Assembly: GCF_017874415.1 (NCBI RefSeq)
Contig: NZ_JAGGLM010000001.1
Coordinates: 310,001 to 374,000, forward strand
Direction of reading: 5' to 3'
From: Clostridium algifaecis
GTDB lineage: Bacteria; Bacillota; Clostridia; Clostridiales; Clostridiaceae
Length of the DNA stretch: 64,000 bases
Position 1 is the stretch's first letter. Every line of letters starts with the position of its first letter. The notes under the pieces are model-generated. The model ran no database searches, was not told where the DNA came from, and saw only the letters and a program-made list of their open reading frames with translations. A program made the translations under genes and the position numbers. Positions 1-10,366 of this stretch are shown here, one piece after another.

Positions 1-545
1 TATATGTATTCTCAACCGAAAACTGGAAGAGACCAAAAGATGAAGTTTCTGTACTTATGAAGCTTTTAGTTAAATATTTAAGAAAAGAATTTAATGAGTT
101 AAACGAGAATAATGTTGTGATAAATCATATTGGAGATATACATAAGTTGCCTGAATTATGTGAGAAAGAACTCAATACTGCTTATGAAAATACAAAGAAT
201 AATACGGGATTAATTTTAAACTTGGCAATAAATTATGGAGGAAGATCAGAAATAACTCGTGCATTTAAGCTCATGAACAGGGATATTAAAAATGGGATAT
301 TAAAAGAAGATGATATAGATGATAGTACTATTTCAAATTATCTTTATACTAAAAATATGCCTGATCCAGATCTTATAATAAGGCCAAGTGGTGAACAGAG
401 GCTCAGCAATTTTCTCCTATGGCAGTGTGCATATTCTGAATTTTGGTATTCTGATATAAATTGGCCGGATTTTAAAAAAAGTGATCTTCATAAGGCTATA
501 TATGATTATCAGAATAGAGATAGAAGGTTTGGAGCAATTAAGTAA
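1..545 (+). CDS. uppS: Isoprenyl transferase (undecaprenyl diphosphate synthase), 5'-truncated by window edge
   Basis: Cis-prenyltransferase that condenses isopentenyl diphosphate onto farnesyl diphosphate to make the C55 carrier lipid for peptidoglycan and other envelope polymers; cytosolic, membrane-associated. The reading frame is open from base 3 (first residues YVFSTENWKRP, the conserved FSTENW block), so the real start lies left of the window and the ATG at 57 is internal. The C-terminal signature RPSGEQRLSNFLLWQ, near visible residue 127, carries the Arg and Ser residues that bind diphosphate. About 180 residues are visible of a family length near 250. It is followed by cdsA after 42 bases, the usual Firmicute order. 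Identification is secure; only the N-terminus is missing. Confidence 0.96.
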   Translation, partial: YVFSTENWKRPKDEVSVLMKLLVKYLRKEFNELNENNVVINHIGDIHKLPELCEKELNTAYENTKNNTGLILNLAINYGGRSEITRAFKLMNRDIKNGILKEDDIDDSTISNYLYTKNMPDPDLIIRPSGEQRLSNFLLWQCAYSEFWYSDINWPDFKKSDLHKAIYDYQNRDRRFGAIK

Positions 546-587
546 TGCGCAATTGTACGGCTAATTTGCTTTTATGGAGGTGCTATT

Positions 588-1385
588 TTGAACAGTAGAT
601 ATTTAGGAGCTGTTATAATTGCTCCTTTTATTTTATTCCTATTTGTAGGAGGAATATATTTAAACTATTTAATTATGATTCTTTCTATTATTGGTATGCA
701 TGAATTTTATGCCTCAGTTAAAAAAAATGGGATAAATGCAATTAGTAAATTAGGTTATTTAATTTGTATAATTTACTATTTTTACATAGGCTATAATGTC
801 AATTATAAACTTATATTTTTGTCACTTATAATATTGTCATTTATACTTATGTGCATTCCTGTAGTTAATTCTAAATACAATTTTATTGATATAGCTGTTA
901 CTATATTTGGATTTATATATGTTGGTGTTTTTTTTAGTTTTATAGTAATTGTTGACAATTTGAAATATGGTAATTATTTAGTATGGCTTATATTTATTGC
1001 ATCATGGATTTGCGATACATTTGCCTATTACAGCGGTAAATTTTTTGGAAAGAGAAAATTATGCCCAAGATTAAGTCCTAAAAAAACTTTTGAAGGTTCT
1101 ATTGGAGGCATAATTGGAAGCATTTTAAGCTGCACTTTATTTGGAATTTTTTCAATTTATAAAGGTGTTCCACTTGCTGTTTATAATTATGCAGCTATAG
1201 GTTTCCTCTGCGGAATACTTTCACAATTTGGAGACTTATTTGCATCGTCTATAAAAAGGCACGCAGGTGTAAAAGATTATGGCAATTTGATACCTGGACA
1301 CGGAGGTATTTTGGATAGGTTTGATAGTATATTATTTTCGGCAGTAGTGGTTTACTGTTATTTAACTATTATAAATTTAATATGA
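588..1385 (+). CDS. cdsA: Phosphatidate cytidylyltransferase (CDP-diacylglycerol synthase)
   Basis: Integral membrane enzyme that makes CDP-diacylglycerol from phosphatidic acid and CTP, the precursor of all phosphatidylglycerol-type lipids, including those made by PgsA encoded at 30439. The protein has 265 residues with about seven hydrophobic segments. The family signature occupies about residues 220-246 (SSIKRHAGVKDYG, then IPGHGGILDRFD) with the metal-binding Asp residues, and SPKKTFEGSIGG lies upstream of it. The start is TTG at 588, chosen because GGAGG sits at 576-580, seven bases upstream. It is in operon with uppS. Downstream, a 233-base gap separates it from dxr. Confidence 0.96.
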   Translation: MNSRYLGAVIIAPFILFLFVGGIYLNYLIMILSIIGMHEFYASVKKNGINAISKLGYLICIIYYFYIGYNVNYKLIFLSLIILSFILMCIPVVNSKYNFIDIAVTIFGFIYVGVFFSFIVIVDNLKYGNYLVWLIFIASWICDTFAYYSGKFFGKRKLCPRLSPKKTFEGSIGGIIGSILSCTLFGIFSIYKGVPLAVYNYAAIGFLCGILSQFGDLFASSIKRHAGVKDYGNLIPGHGGILDRFDSILFSAVVVYCYLTIINLI

Positions 1386-1390
1386 ATTAT

Positions 1391-1506
1391 AAATATCCCC
1401 AAAGTTATATATTTATGACTTGGTTATCTACAAATATTATATACATATGATATTTAAATTTAGGTAATAACTCAAATTGTAAATTTATAATTCTATGGGG
1501 ATATTT
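1391..1506 (+). other. Long-range inverted repeat enclosing a possible structured RNA
   Basis: AAATATCCCCA (1391-1401) is perfectly complementary to TGGGGATATTT (1496-1506), enclosing 94 bases. The GC tract is conspicuous in otherwise nearly pure AT spacer. It could be the closing stem of a structured element at the cdsA 3' end, or a chance pairing. I recognise no known riboswitch in it. Confidence 0.35.
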
Positions 1507-1553
1507 TGTTTAAAATAGTTTTTATAAACTTTATAATTATTAGAATTAAGGTA

Positions 1554-1562
1554 TGGTATAAT
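1554..1562 (+). promoter_or_regulatory. Possible extended -10 promoter for the dxr operon
   Basis: TGGTATAAT fits the TGnTATAAT extended -10 consensus of vegetative sigma factor; no good -35 is visible at 17 bases upstream, as is common for extended -10 promoters. A second TATAAT is at 1570-1575. Either would give a short leader to the dxr start at 1619. Confidence 0.4.
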
Positions 1563-1618
1563 AATCATGTTATAATTATCAAATGAAAATATTTACTGTA
1601 AAATAAGGAGAGGTATTC

Positions 1619-2776
1619 ATGAAGAAAATTTCTATTTTAGGTGCTACAGGCTCAATAGGTACGCAAACATTAGATGTTATCAGAAAAGATAAAGAAAGTT
1701 TCAAACTTATTGGAGTTTCTGCAAATAGCAATGTCAAGAAACTTATTGACATAATAGATGAATTCAAACCAGGGTATGCGGTTCTAAATGAAAAATTAGC
1801 TTATATTGAGCTTAAAGAATATTGTAAAAATAAAAATTTAAATATACAAGTATTATGTGGAATAGAAGGATTAAATATAATAGCTTCACTTGAAGAAGTA
1901 GATATGGTCGTAACATCTGTAGTTGGTATTGCAGGACTTATACCTACATTGAATGCTATAAGGGCAGGCAAGAGCATAGCACTTGCAAATAAAGAGACCA
2001 TGGTTTCGGGAGGAGACATAGTTAAAGAAGAGGTAAAAAAATATAATGCAAATATAATACCTGTCGATTCTGAACATGGTGCCATATTCCAATGTCTTAG
2101 GGGAAATAAAAAACAGGACGTGAATAAACTTCTTATAACAGCCTCAGGAGGTCCGTTTAGGGGAAAAAAGAGAAATGAGCTTGTGGATGTAAATGTAGAG
2201 GATGCGCTGAATCATCCAAAATGGAAAATGGGAAATAAACTCACAGTGGATTCTTCTACACTTATGAATAAAGGACTTGAGGTTATAGAAGCTCACTTTT
2301 TATTTGATATACCATATGAGAAAATACAGGTTGTAGTTCATCCTGAAAGTATAGTTCATTCTATGGTAGAATATAAAGATGGAAGTGTTATAGCTCAGCT
2401 CGGAAGCACGGATATGAGACTTCCAATACAGTATGCACTAAATTATCCAAAAAGAAATGAGGGTGTGGTAGATAAACTGGATTTTTATAAACTTGGGAGC
2501 TTGAATTTTGAGAAACCTGATATGGATACCTTTATACCTCTTAAACTTGCATATGAGGCAGGAAAATGCGGAGGAACCATGCCGGCTATTTTAAACTGTG
2601 CAAACGAGGCAGCTGTTTCATTGTTTTTAAATAAAAAAATTAAATTTTTGGATATAATGGATATATTAAAAGATTGTATGAATAAATTTGAGAAAAAAGA
2701 TAAATATACTTTAGATGATATATTAGAAGTAAACAAGAAGGTAAAAGGCTATGTAAATTATAAATATGGTAATTAG
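1619..2776 (+). CDS. dxr: 1-deoxy-D-xylulose 5-phosphate reductoisomerase
   Basis: Cytosolic NADPH-dependent enzyme that converts DXP to 2-C-methyl-erythritol 4-phosphate, the first committed step of the MEP isoprenoid pathway. The protein has 385 residues, the usual length. A Rossmann motif GATGSIGTQT is at residues 8-17, ANKETMVSGG is near 123-132, and the divalent-metal ligands D150 and E152 lie in PVDSEHGAIFQ. The substrate-binding block HPESIVHSMVEY follows. The ATG has GGAGAGG 7-13 bases upstream. rseP and ispG follow, so two MEP enzymes (Dxr, IspG) and the carrier-lipid synthase UppS share this locus. Confidence 0.97.
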   Translation: MKKISILGATGSIGTQTLDVIRKDKESFKLIGVSANSNVKKLIDIIDEFKPGYAVLNEKLAYIELKEYCKNKNLNIQVLCGIEGLNIIASLEEVDMVVTSVVGIAGLIPTLNAIRAGKSIALANKETMVSGGDIVKEEVKKYNANIIPVDSEHGAIFQCLRGNKKQDVNKLLITASGGPFRGKKRNELVDVNVEDALNHPKWKMGNKLTVDSSTLMNKGLEVIEAHFLFDIPYEKIQVVVHPESIVHSMVEYKDGSVIAQLGSTDMRLPIQYALNYPKRNEGVVDKLDFYKLGSLNFEKPDMDTFIPLKLAYEAGKCGGTMPAILNCANEAAVSLFLNKKIKFLDIMDILKDCMNKFEKKDKYTLDDILEVNKKVKGYVNYKYGN

Positions 2777-2826
2777 TACATATATTAGATTATAAGTTAA
2801 TGCTTAATATATAGGAGGAATGAAAT

Positions 2827-3837
2827 TTGTATATAATTTTAGCTATAATAGCTTTTGGTCTGTTAATTTTAATCCATGAATTAGGTCATTTTACTATGGC
2901 AAAAATAAATGGAGTAAAAGTAGAAGAATTTGCAATAGGAATGGGTCCACAATTATTTGGAATAAAGGGAAAGGAAACTAAGTATTCTATTAAATTACTT
3001 CCTATAGGTGGATATGTAAAAATGCTTGGAGATGAAGGAGAAAGCGCAGATCCAGGGGCATTTAATAATAAAACGCCTCTTAGAAAATTGAGTATTGTAA
3101 TAGCAGGACCGATAATGAATTTTATACTTGGGATATTATTGTTTGCTATTATAGCATCACAGAGAGGATATCTTGTGCCAATTATAAATAGCACAATTAA
3201 AAATCAACCAGCACAGCAAGTTGGATTAAAAACAGGAGATAGAATAATTAAAGTAAATAATTCTAAAATACATACATGGGAAGACTTTACAACAGAAATA
3301 TATACTAATGGAAAAAACAATCTTAATGTGACTTATAAAAGAGGGAACGACATAAAACAGGTTGCAATAAAACCTGTTTTTGATAAAAAAGAAAAGAGAT
3401 ATATGATCGGAGCTTCTGGAACTCAAATAACTAATCCTAATTTAGGTCAGTCGATTTCATATGGATTTATAGAAACAAGATCACTTGTAAATCAGACTTT
3501 TGCTTTTTTTAAGACTTTATTTAAGGGAAAGGCATCCATGAATGATGTGGGCGGCCCTGTAACTATAATAAAGATTTCAGGAGCAGCGGCAAAAGCAGGA
3601 ATTTTGAGCCTGGCTGCATTTTCTGCATATATAAGTGTACAGCTTGCGATATTTAATGTAATTCCATTTCCTGCGCTTGATGGGGGATATATATTCTTGT
3701 TTCTGTTTGAAATAATAACGGGTAAAAAAGTAGACGAAAATAGAGTAGGAATGATAAATTATGTTGGGTTTGCACTGCTTATGATGTTAATGGTGATTGT
3801 AACGGTAAAGGATATAATACATCCTATTCAATTTTAA
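2827..3837 (+). CDS. rseP: RIP metalloprotease RseP (site-2 protease family)
   Basis: Polytopic zinc protease (M50) that cuts substrates within the membrane, such as anti-sigma factors and signal-peptide remnants. The HELGH zinc motif is at residues 17-21 in the first membrane segment. One PDZ domain lies at about 110-190. The second active-site motif NVIPFPALDGG lies at about 277-287 with the third metal ligand Asp near 285. At 336 residues it is of the Gram-positive type with a single PDZ domain. The start is TTG at 2827 with TAGGAGG directly upstream. It lies between dxr and ispG, where Bacillus has rseP after dxr. Confidence 0.95.
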   Translation: MYIILAIIAFGLLILIHELGHFTMAKINGVKVEEFAIGMGPQLFGIKGKETKYSIKLLPIGGYVKMLGDEGESADPGAFNNKTPLRKLSIVIAGPIMNFILGILLFAIIASQRGYLVPIINSTIKNQPAQQVGLKTGDRIIKVNNSKIHTWEDFTTEIYTNGKNNLNVTYKRGNDIKQVAIKPVFDKKEKRYMIGASGTQITNPNLGQSISYGFIETRSLVNQTFAFFKTLFKGKASMNDVGGPVTIIKISGAAAKAGILSLAAFSAYISVQLAIFNVIPFPALDGGYIFLFLFEIITGKKVDENRVGMINYVGFALLMMLMVIVTVKDIIHPIQF

Positions 3838-3858
3838 TTTAAAGGTGAAGGGGTTATA

Positions 3859-4908
3859 ATGGTTAGAGCAAAGACAAAAAAAATAAAATTAGGAAATGTA
3901 TTTTTAGGTGGAGATTCTAAGGTTTCAGTACAGTCAATGACAAATACAGATACCAGAGATGAAGTATCTACTATAAATCAGATAAAAAAATTAGAAAAGG
4001 CAGGGTGCAATATAGTAAGATGTGCCGTGCCAGATATGGAAGCCTGTGATTCCTTAAAGAAAATTGTAAAAAATATAAATATACCTTTAGTTGCAGATAT
4101 TCATTTTGATTATAGATTGGCACTTAAATCTGTAGAAAATGGAGTATCTGGACTCAGAATAAATCCTGGAAATATAGGCAGCAAAGAAAGGGTAAGAGAA
4201 GTTTCTAAAGCTGCTAAATATTATAATGTTCCAATTAGAATAGGAGTTAATTCAGGTTCTTTAAGCATGGATATTTTGAAAAAATATGGTGGAGTTTCAT
4301 CGGACGGACTGGTAGAAAGTGCTTTAGATCATGTTAGAATATTAGAAAATGTAAATTTTGAAGATATAGTAATATCAATAAAATCGTCTAATGTGATTCA
4401 AATGATTGAAAGTTATAGAAAAATATCAAGCAAGGTGAAATATCCACTTCACCTTGGAGTTACAGAAGCAGGTACTATATTTAAAGGTACTATAAAATCA
4501 AGCATTGGTATAGGAACTCTATTGATGGATGGCATAGGTGATACAATAAGAGTTTCGCTTACAGGAGATCCGGTTGAGGAAGTTAAAGTTGGACGTGAAA
4601 TTCTAAAATCATGTGGACTATTAAAACAGGGGATTGAGTTTATATCATGTCCTACCTGCGGTAGAACTGAAATTGACTTAATAAAAATAGCTAATGAAGT
4701 TGAAACTAGACTTTCAAATGTAGATAAAAATATAAAGGTTGCCGTTATGGGATGTGTTGTAAATGGACCTGGAGAAGCAAGAGAAGCTGACATTGGAATA
4801 GCTGGAGGAAAAGGTGTTGGATTGATATTTAAAAATGGTGAAATTATTAAAAAGGTCAAAGAAAAAGATCTGGTGGAAGAACTTATTTTGGAAATTAATA
4901 ACTTATAA
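3859..4908 (+). CDS. ispG: (E)-4-hydroxy-3-methylbut-2-enyl-diphosphate synthase
   Basis: [4Fe-4S] enzyme of the MEP pathway that reductively converts MEcPP to HMBPP with ferredoxin or flavodoxin electrons. The protein has 349 residues and is of the short bacterial type, with a TIM-barrel N-terminal half. The cluster ligands are C264 and C267 in SCPTCGR, C299 in MGCVVNGPGE, and E306. RBS AAGGTGAAGGGG precedes the ATG. It occupies the position between rseP and polC that proS holds in Bacillus subtilis. The 21-base gap after rseP supports cotranscription. Confidence 0.97.
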   Translation: MVRAKTKKIKLGNVFLGGDSKVSVQSMTNTDTRDEVSTINQIKKLEKAGCNIVRCAVPDMEACDSLKKIVKNINIPLVADIHFDYRLALKSVENGVSGLRINPGNIGSKERVREVSKAAKYYNVPIRIGVNSGSLSMDILKKYGGVSSDGLVESALDHVRILENVNFEDIVISIKSSNVIQMIESYRKISSKVKYPLHLGVTEAGTIFKGTIKSSIGIGTLLMDGIGDTIRVSLTGDPVEEVKVGREILKSCGLLKQGIEFISCPTCGRTEIDLIKIANEVETRLSNVDKNIKVAVMGCVVNGPGEAREADIGIAGGKGVGLIFKNGEIIKKVKEKDLVEELILEINNL

Positions 4909-4939
4909 TTTGGTATTTTGCATTTAGGGAGGTAATATA

Positions 4940-7900
4940 GTGGCTGCTAATATTTTGAGACTTTTGCAAAATGATATAGATTCTTCAAGTGATGTTATGT
5001 TGGAAGAAGTAAAGCTTGAGAAAATACAATATTTAAAAAAGAGCAACAAGCTGAAGATAATAGTGAAATCAGTAAATGAATTAAATGCTAAAATACAGTG
5101 TAAGATAAAAGATATAGTAAGTAAGAAACTGGGATGTTTTACGGATATTGATCTGATATGTTATAAGGATATTTCAAATGTATCATTGGAGGAAGTTTGT
5201 AATAATTACTGGACTGAAGTTGTAAATATAATTTCATCATATATTCCGGTGTGCAGGGAATTTCTTAACGAATCTTCAATAGAAGTTAAAAATGACTGCT
5301 TGAATATATACAATGGCAATAATTTCATGTGTAATTTATTAAAGAAAAAGAATGTAGAAAAACTTCTAAAAAAAATTGTAAAAGATATATTTGGAATAAA
5401 TTGTAATACATCTATTGCATATGATGGAAAACTAATAAGCAAAAATTTTTTAGATGAAAGCGAAAAAATAGAAAAAAACTATATAAAAGATATAATTCAA
5501 AATGGAGAAAGAAACAATAATAAACCTGAAAAGAAAATTAAAAAAACATCATCAGATATAAAATTCAATGATAAAAGAGAAGAGGTTAAATCAGGTTCTC
5601 TAATATTCGGGAAACCAATAACAACCTCACCTATAGAAATAAAAACTATAGTAGGGCCTCAGGGCATAGTTATCATAAGGGGAACTATATTTAAAAAAGA
5701 AATAATAGAAACAAAAACAGGCAGAAAAATAGTTACATTTTATATAACGGATTATACAAGTTCAATTACAGTTAAATTTTTCCCAAGGCCTAAAGATGCA
5801 GATAGAATAATTGATGAAATAGAAGAGGGACTTTACTGTACAGTAAGAGGTGAAGCTGTAAATGACCCATATGCAAGAGAACTTGTTATAATGGCAAAGG
5901 ATATTGTAAAGTCAGTAAAAACCAAAAAAATGGATAATGCAGATGAAAAAAGAGTTGAACTTCATCTTCATACTAAAATGAGTGCCATGGATGCTGTAAA
6001 TTCTGCATCAGATTTAATAGAAAGAGCGGCAAGTTATGGACATAAAGCTATAGCTATAACCGACCATGGTGTGGTTCAGGCATATCCTGAAGCTATGACT
6101 GCAGCTAAAAAATATGGAATAAAAGTAATATATGGAGTGGAAGCTTATCTTGTAGATGATGGTGTTCCAATTACAATAAATGGATACGAACGAAACATAG
6201 ACGATACGTATGTAATTTTCGATATAGAAACCACTGGCTTTTCAAGTATTAATGACAGAATAATAGAAATAGGTGCAGTTAAAGTTAAAGAAGGTAAAGT
6301 AATAGATAAATTCAGTGAATTTGTGAATCCCAAAATGGCTATACCTGAACGTATTACGGAACTTACAAGTATTACAGATGATATGGTAAAGGAAGCAGAA
6401 GCTATAGATGGTATACTCCCAAGGTTTATTGAATTTATAGGAGATGCTGTAGTAGTTGCACATAATGCTGGGTTTGATACAGGATTCATAAAGAAGAACT
6501 GCAAAGATATTGGTATAAATTTTAATAATCCTATAATGGATACTGTTCAACTTTGCAGGTTCTTGTTTCCAGAACTTAAAAAATTCAAATTAAATACAGT
6601 TGCAAAGCATCTTGGCATATCGCTTGAAAATCATCATAGAGCTGTGGATGACGCTAAAGCCACATGTGACATACTTCTAAAGTGTTTTAAAGTACTGAAA
6701 GATATGGAAATTTTAAATCTTGGAAAACTAAATGAAGAATCTTTGAAAAATATAGATATAAAAAAACAGCCTACGTACCATCTTATAATTCTGGTTAAAA
6801 ATCAGGTAGGACTGAAAAATTTATACAAACTTATCTCTTTTTCAAATTTAGATTATTTCTTCAAAAGACCAAGAATGCCTAAAAGTCTTATCATGAAATA
6901 TAGGGAAGGGCTCATAATAGGTAGTGCCTGTGAAGCAGGACAGGTATATAAAGAGGTACTTAGTGGAAAAAGCGATGATGAACTTAAAAGTATGCTTGAT
7001 TTTTACGATTATCTTGAAATACAGCCCGTAGGAAATAATAAATTTTTAATAAAAAACGGCACTGTCAAAGATAAACGTGAACTTGAAAAAATAAATGAGA
7101 GAATTTGTTATCTTGGTGACAAGTACAATAAAAGTGTAGTTGCTACCTGTGATGTACATTTTATGGATGCAAAAGATGAGATATTCAGGCGGATTATAAT
7201 GGCGGGACAGGGATTTTCTGATGCAGACGATCAGCCGCCGTTGTATTTTAGAACTACAGATGAAATGCTTTCTGAATTTGAATATTTGGGTGATGAGAAA
7301 GCAAAGGAAGTAGTTATATATAATACCAATAAAATTGCAGATATTATTGAAGACGTAAAGCCAATACCTGATGAAACTTTTCCACCTAAAATAGAAGGTG
7401 CAGAAGAACAGATAAAAGAAATGACTTTGAATAAAGTTCACCGTATATATGGAGATAGACTTCCAGATATAGTTCAGGATAGGCTTGACAAAGAATTAAA
7501 TTCTATTATAAATAATGGATATGCAGTACTTTATCTAATTGCTGAAAAACTTGTAGCTAAATCTTCCCAGGATGGGTATCTTGTAGGTTCAAGGGGATCT
7601 GTTGGTTCCTCCTTTGTAGCTACTATGTCAAATATTACAGAAGTAAATGGGCTTCCACCTCATTATGTATGTCCAAAATGTAAGCACAGTGAATTTATTA
7701 CAGATGGTTCTGTAAGTTCAGGTGCAGATTTACCTGAAAAAAAATGTCCGGATTGTGGAACTGATATGAGAAGAGATGGACATAATATACCTTTTGAAAC
7801 ATTTCTAGGGTTCAATGGTGACAAAGAACCTGATATAGATTTGAATTTCTCAGGGGAATATCAATCAGTGGTTCATAAGTATACAGAGGTTTTATTTGGA

Positions 7901-9253
7901 AAAGGTCATGTATTTAAGGCTGGAACAATAGGAACTGTAGCTGAAAAGACAGCATACGGTTATGTTAAAAAATATCTGTCGGAAAGAAATATAACTGTTC
8001 CACAGGCTGAAATTGAAAGACTTACTATTGGATGTACTGGAATAAAGAGAACTACAGGACAGCATCCTGGTGGAGTAATGGTTGTACCGAGTGATAATGA
8101 AATATATAATTTTACTCCAATTCAGCATCCGGCTAACGATAATGATACTGATATAATAACTACCCACTTTGATTATCATTCTATAAGCGGAAGATTATTA
8201 AAGCTAGATATACTCGGGCACGATGATCCTACTGTACTCAGGATGCTCCAGGATTTAACTGGTGTCGACCCTAAAAAAATTCCACTTGGAGATCATAAGG
8301 TTATGAGTCTTTTTACATCACCTGAGGCACTTGGAGTTACCGCAGAAGAACTGGGATGTCCTGTGGGAACATATGGACTCCCGGAATTTGGAACTAAATT
8401 TGTAAGACAGATGCTAGTTGATACAAAGCCTAAAAGTTTTGCAGACTTGGTTAGAATATCCGGACTTTCCCATGGTACTAATGTTTGGCTAAATAATGCC
8501 CAGTATTATATAAAAGAAGGATATACTACTCTTAGCGATTGTATAGCCTGCAGAGATGATATAATGATGTATTTGTTAAGCAAAGAAGTTCCTCCAAAGG
8601 ATGCTTTTACTATAATGGAAAAAGTAAGAAAGGGAAAAGGTCTTACAGAAGAAAGAGAAGCAATCATGAAAGAACACGGAGTTCCTGATTGGTATATAGA
8701 ATCCTGTAAGAAGATAAAATACATGTTTCCTAAGGGTCATGCTGTGGCTTATGTTATGATGGCAGTTAGAATAGCGTATTTCAAGGTTTATTATCCAAAG
8801 GCTTACTATACCACGTATTTTACGGTTAGGGCAGATGAATTCGATGTAGATATAATTATTAGAGGAGAGGATTCAGTAAAGAAAAAGATGGATGAAATAT
8901 ATGCTATGGGAAATAATGCAACACAAAAAGACAAGGGACTTTTGACAATTTTGGAACTCACTTATGAAATGTATAAAAGAAAAATCAAGTTTCTGCCTAT
9001 AGATATATATAAATCTGATGCTGTAAAATTCTTAATGGAGGAAGATGGAATAAGGATTCCAATAAATGCACTTCCTGGAGTTGGAGAAAATGCTGCAAAA
9101 AATTTAGTTAAAGGAAGAGAAGAAGGAGAGTTTATTTCAAAAGAAGACATGAGAATGAGAGGAAAAGTCTCAAAGAGTGTAATTGAAATGCTGGATAGCC
9201 ATGGATGTCTTAAGGGTTTACCTGAGACTAACCAGCTTTGCCTGTTTGCATAA
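4940..9253 (+). CDS. polC: DNA polymerase III subunit alpha, Gram-positive type (PolC)
   Basis: Main replicative polymerase with built-in proofreading. The protein has 1437 residues, full length for the family. Domain order: N-terminal region (1-220), OB-fold (about 230-325), PHP domain beginning at [10 protein letters not shown] (342-351) with ITDHG near 373, DEDD exonuclease inserted in it from FDIETTG (D428, E430) to about 590, then the polymerase core with GSRGSVGSS near 880 and a four-Cys zinc site (CPKC/CPDC) about 40 residues further on, and a helix-hairpin-helix-like C-terminus ([12 protein letters not shown]). The start is GTG at 4940 with GGGAGGT upstream. A strong terminator follows at 9281. 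No missing active-site residue was seen. Confidence 0.97.
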   Translation: MAANILRLLQNDIDSSSDVMLEEVKLEKIQYLKKSNKLKIIVKSVNELNAKIQCKIKDIVSKKLGCFTDIDLICYKDISNVSLEEVCNNYWTEVVNIISSYIPVCREFLNESSIEVKNDCLNIYNGNNFMCNLLKKKNVEKLLKKIVKDIFGINCNTSIAYDGKLISKNFLDESEKIEKNYIKDIIQNGERNNNKPEKKIKKTSSDIKFNDKREEVKSGSLIFGKPITTSPIEIKTIVGPQGIVIIRGTIFKKEIIETKTGRKIVTFYITDYTSSITVKFFPRPKDADRIIDEIEEGLYCTVRGEAVNDPYARELVIMAKDIVKSVKTKKMDNADEKRVELHLHTKMSAMDAVNSASDLIERAASYGHKAIAITDHGVVQAYPEAMTAAKKYGIKVIYGVEAYLVDDGVPITINGYERNIDDTYVIFDIETTGFSSINDRIIEIGAVKVKEGKVIDKFSEFVNPKMAIPERITELTSITDDMVKEAEAIDGILPRFIEFIGDAVVVAHNAGFDTGFIKKNCKDIGINFNNPIMDTVQLCRFLFPELKKFKLNTVAKHLGISLENHHRAVDDAKATCDILLKCFKVLKDMEILNLGKLNEESLKNIDIKKQPTYHLIILVKNQVGLKNLYKLISFSNLDYFFKRPRMPKSLIMKYREGLIIGSACEAGQVYKEVLSGKSDDELKSMLDFYDYLEIQPVGNNKFLIKNGTVKDKRELEKINERICYLGDKYNKSVVATCDVHFMDAKDEIFRRIIMAGQGFSDADDQPPLYFRTTDEMLSEFEYLGDEKAKEVVIYNTNKIADIIEDVKPIPDETFPPKIEGAEEQIKEMTLNKVHRIYGDRLPDIVQDRLDKELNSIINNGYAVLYLIAEKLVAKSSQDGYLVGSRGSVGSSFVATMSNITEVNGLPPHYVCPKCKHSEFITDGSVSSGADLPEKKCPDCGTDMRRDGHNIPFETFLGFNGDKEPDIDLNFSGEYQSVVHKYTEVLFGKGHVFKAGTIGTVAEKTAYGYVKKYLSERNITVPQAEIERLTIGCTGIKRTTGQHPGGVMVVPSDNEIYNFTPIQHPANDNDTDIITTHFDYHSISGRLLKLDILGHDDPTVLRMLQDLTGVDPKKIPLGDHKVMSLFTSPEALGVTAEELGCPVGTYGLPEFGTKFVRQMLVDTKPKSFADLVRISGLSHGTNVWLNNAQYYIKEGYTTLSDCIACRDDIMMYLLSKEVPPKDAFTIMEKVRKGKGLTEEREAIMKEHGVPDWYIESCKKIKYMFPKGHAVAYVMMAVRIAYFKVYYPKAYYTTYFTVRADEFDVDIIIRGEDSVKKKMDEIYAMGNNATQKDKGLLTILELTYEMYKRKIKFLPIDIYKSDAVKFLMEEDGIRIPINALPGVGENAAKNLVKGREEGEFISKEDMRMRGKVSKSVIEMLDSHGCLKGLPETNQLCLFA

Positions 9254-9280
9254 AAATTCAAAAGTGTATTTTAGAAATTT

Positions 9281-9308
9281 AAAGGGGATTTATTCCTCTT
9301 TTTTTTTA
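9281..9308 (+). terminator. Rho-independent terminator after polC
   Basis: AAAGGGGA (9281-9288) pairs with TCCTCTTT (9294-9301) through one G-U, with a 5-base loop and a run of nine T. It closes the uppS-polC operon and separates it from the ABC importer. Confidence 0.85.
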
Positions 9309-9342
9309 TAAAAAATAGTATATAATGCATAATATATAAAAA

Positions 9343-9396
9343 ATGAATGCATTATATTCATACAAATTTTTAGAATAATGAATAATTAGCATTCAT
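9343..9396. promoter_or_regulatory. Twin palindromes ATGAAT-N7-ATTCAT, probable operator pair
   Basis: Two copies of the same interrupted palindrome lie at 9343-9361 and 9378-9396, 35 bases start to start. The second extends to ten paired bases (AATAATGAAT/ATTCATTATT, 9374-9400). They lie 45-100 bases upstream of the importer promoter. The half-sites resemble those of ArgR boxes (TGAAT...ATTCA), but the spacing is three bases longer than consensus, so the regulator is unknown. A weak CodY-like 15-mer (12 of 15 matches) is at 9365-9379. The rest of the 9254-9593 gap, apart from the terminator and promoter listed separately, is featureless AT-rich DNA without a T-box or known riboswitch. Confidence 0.5.
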
Positions 9397-9440
9397 TATT
9401 TTAAAAATAAAAATATATATAATAAATTATTACTTTTATA

Positions 9441-9469
9441 TTGACAATATAAAATATATATTGCATAAT
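9441..9469 (+). promoter_or_regulatory. SigmaA-type promoter of the amino-acid importer operon
   Basis: TTGACA (9441-9446), 17-base spacer, CATAAT (9464-9469). Transcription would start near 9476, giving a leader of about 118 bases to the ATG at 9594. Confidence 0.75.
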
Positions 9470-9593
9470 AATTATAAAATTAATAAACAAAAAGGAAAAA
9501 TTAATTTATAGCTGTTCAAAAAATATTTTTTTATGCAAATGTTATGAAACAATTATTTATATAAAATTCAATTTTACGAAAAGGTGATTAGAT

Positions 9594-10319
9594 ATGATTG
9601 AACTTAAAGGTGTTCACAAATATTTTGGAGATCTACATGTATTGAAAGGAATTGATTTAAAAATATCAGATGGGGAAAAGTTGGTTATAATTGGTCCAAG
9701 CGGTTCAGGAAAAAGTACATTAATTAGGAGTATGAATCTTCTGGAAAGACCAACTGAGGGAAAAGTGATAATAGATGGAACTGATATAACAGAACCTAAA
9801 GCACCAATTACAAAGATAAGACAATCTGTAGCTATGGTTTTTCAACAGTTTAATTTATATCCACATAAAACTGTACTTGAAAATGTTACTATGGCACCTA
9901 TTTTAGTAAAAAAAGTTCCTAAAAAGCAGGCTGAAGAATCGGGAATGGTTTACCTTGAAAGGGTAGGACTTAAGGAAAAAGCAAATGCATATCCTGCACA
10001 ATTATCTGGAGGTCAGCAGCAAAGAGTAGCTATTGCAAGGGCACTTAATATGAAACCTGAAATTATTTTATTTGATGAACCAACATCGGCACTCGATCCA
10101 GAAATGATTCAAGAGGTACTTGATGTCATGACTGATTTAGCACATGAAGGAATTACGATGGTTGCTGTGACCCATGAAATGGGTTTTGCACGCAGGGTAG
10201 CTGACAGAGTAATATTTGTAGATGATGGAGAGATACTAGAAGAAGGATCACCAGAACATTTTTTTACAAATCCATCTAATGAAAGAACCAAGTTATTTTT
10301 AAGCCGTATAGTACATTAA
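9594..10319 (+). CDS. Polar amino-acid ABC transporter, ATP-binding protein (GlnQ/HisP type)
   Basis: Cytoplasmic ATPase that drives uptake through the two permeases encoded downstream. The protein has 241 residues, typical of the PAAT family. Walker [10 protein letters not shown] is at 34-42, the Q-loop is in [12 protein letters not shown], the signature LSGGQQQR is near 137, Walker B is [12 protein letters not shown], and the H-loop His is in VAVTHEMGF. Gene order is ATPase, binding lipoprotein, permease, permease, all on one strand. The substrate is not decidable from sequence; glutamine, glutamate, aspartate, cystine and basic amino acids are all possible. The cassette lies where Bacillus has polC directly followed by rimP. 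Confidence 0.93.
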   Translation: MIELKGVHKYFGDLHVLKGIDLKISDGEKLVIIGPSGSGKSTLIRSMNLLERPTEGKVIIDGTDITEPKAPITKIRQSVAMVFQQFNLYPHKTVLENVTMAPILVKKVPKKQAEESGMVYLERVGLKEKANAYPAQLSGGQQQRVAIARALNMKPEIILFDEPTSALDPEMIQEVLDVMTDLAHEGITMVAVTHEMGFARRVADRVIFVDDGEILEEGSPEHFFTNPSNERTKLFLSRIVH

Positions 10320-10366
10320 TAAAATTTATTTTATATTTATATTTATGATATGAGGAGGACAAGTAT

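Noticed and set aside
57-59. ATG at 57 as the start of uppS
   Set aside because: The frame is open to base 3 with conserved UppS residues (FSTENW) before this ATG; the gene is cut by the window edge.
9365-9379. CodY box
   Set aside because: Only 12 of 15 positions match AATTTTCWGAAAATT in a very AT-rich spacer; such partial matches are expected by chance, so it is mentioned but not called.
9310-9593. T-box, glutamine or lysine riboswitch upstream of the amino-acid importer
   Set aside because: No T-box sequence, no GC-rich multi-stem structure; the spacer is almost pure AT with only palindromes and a promoter.
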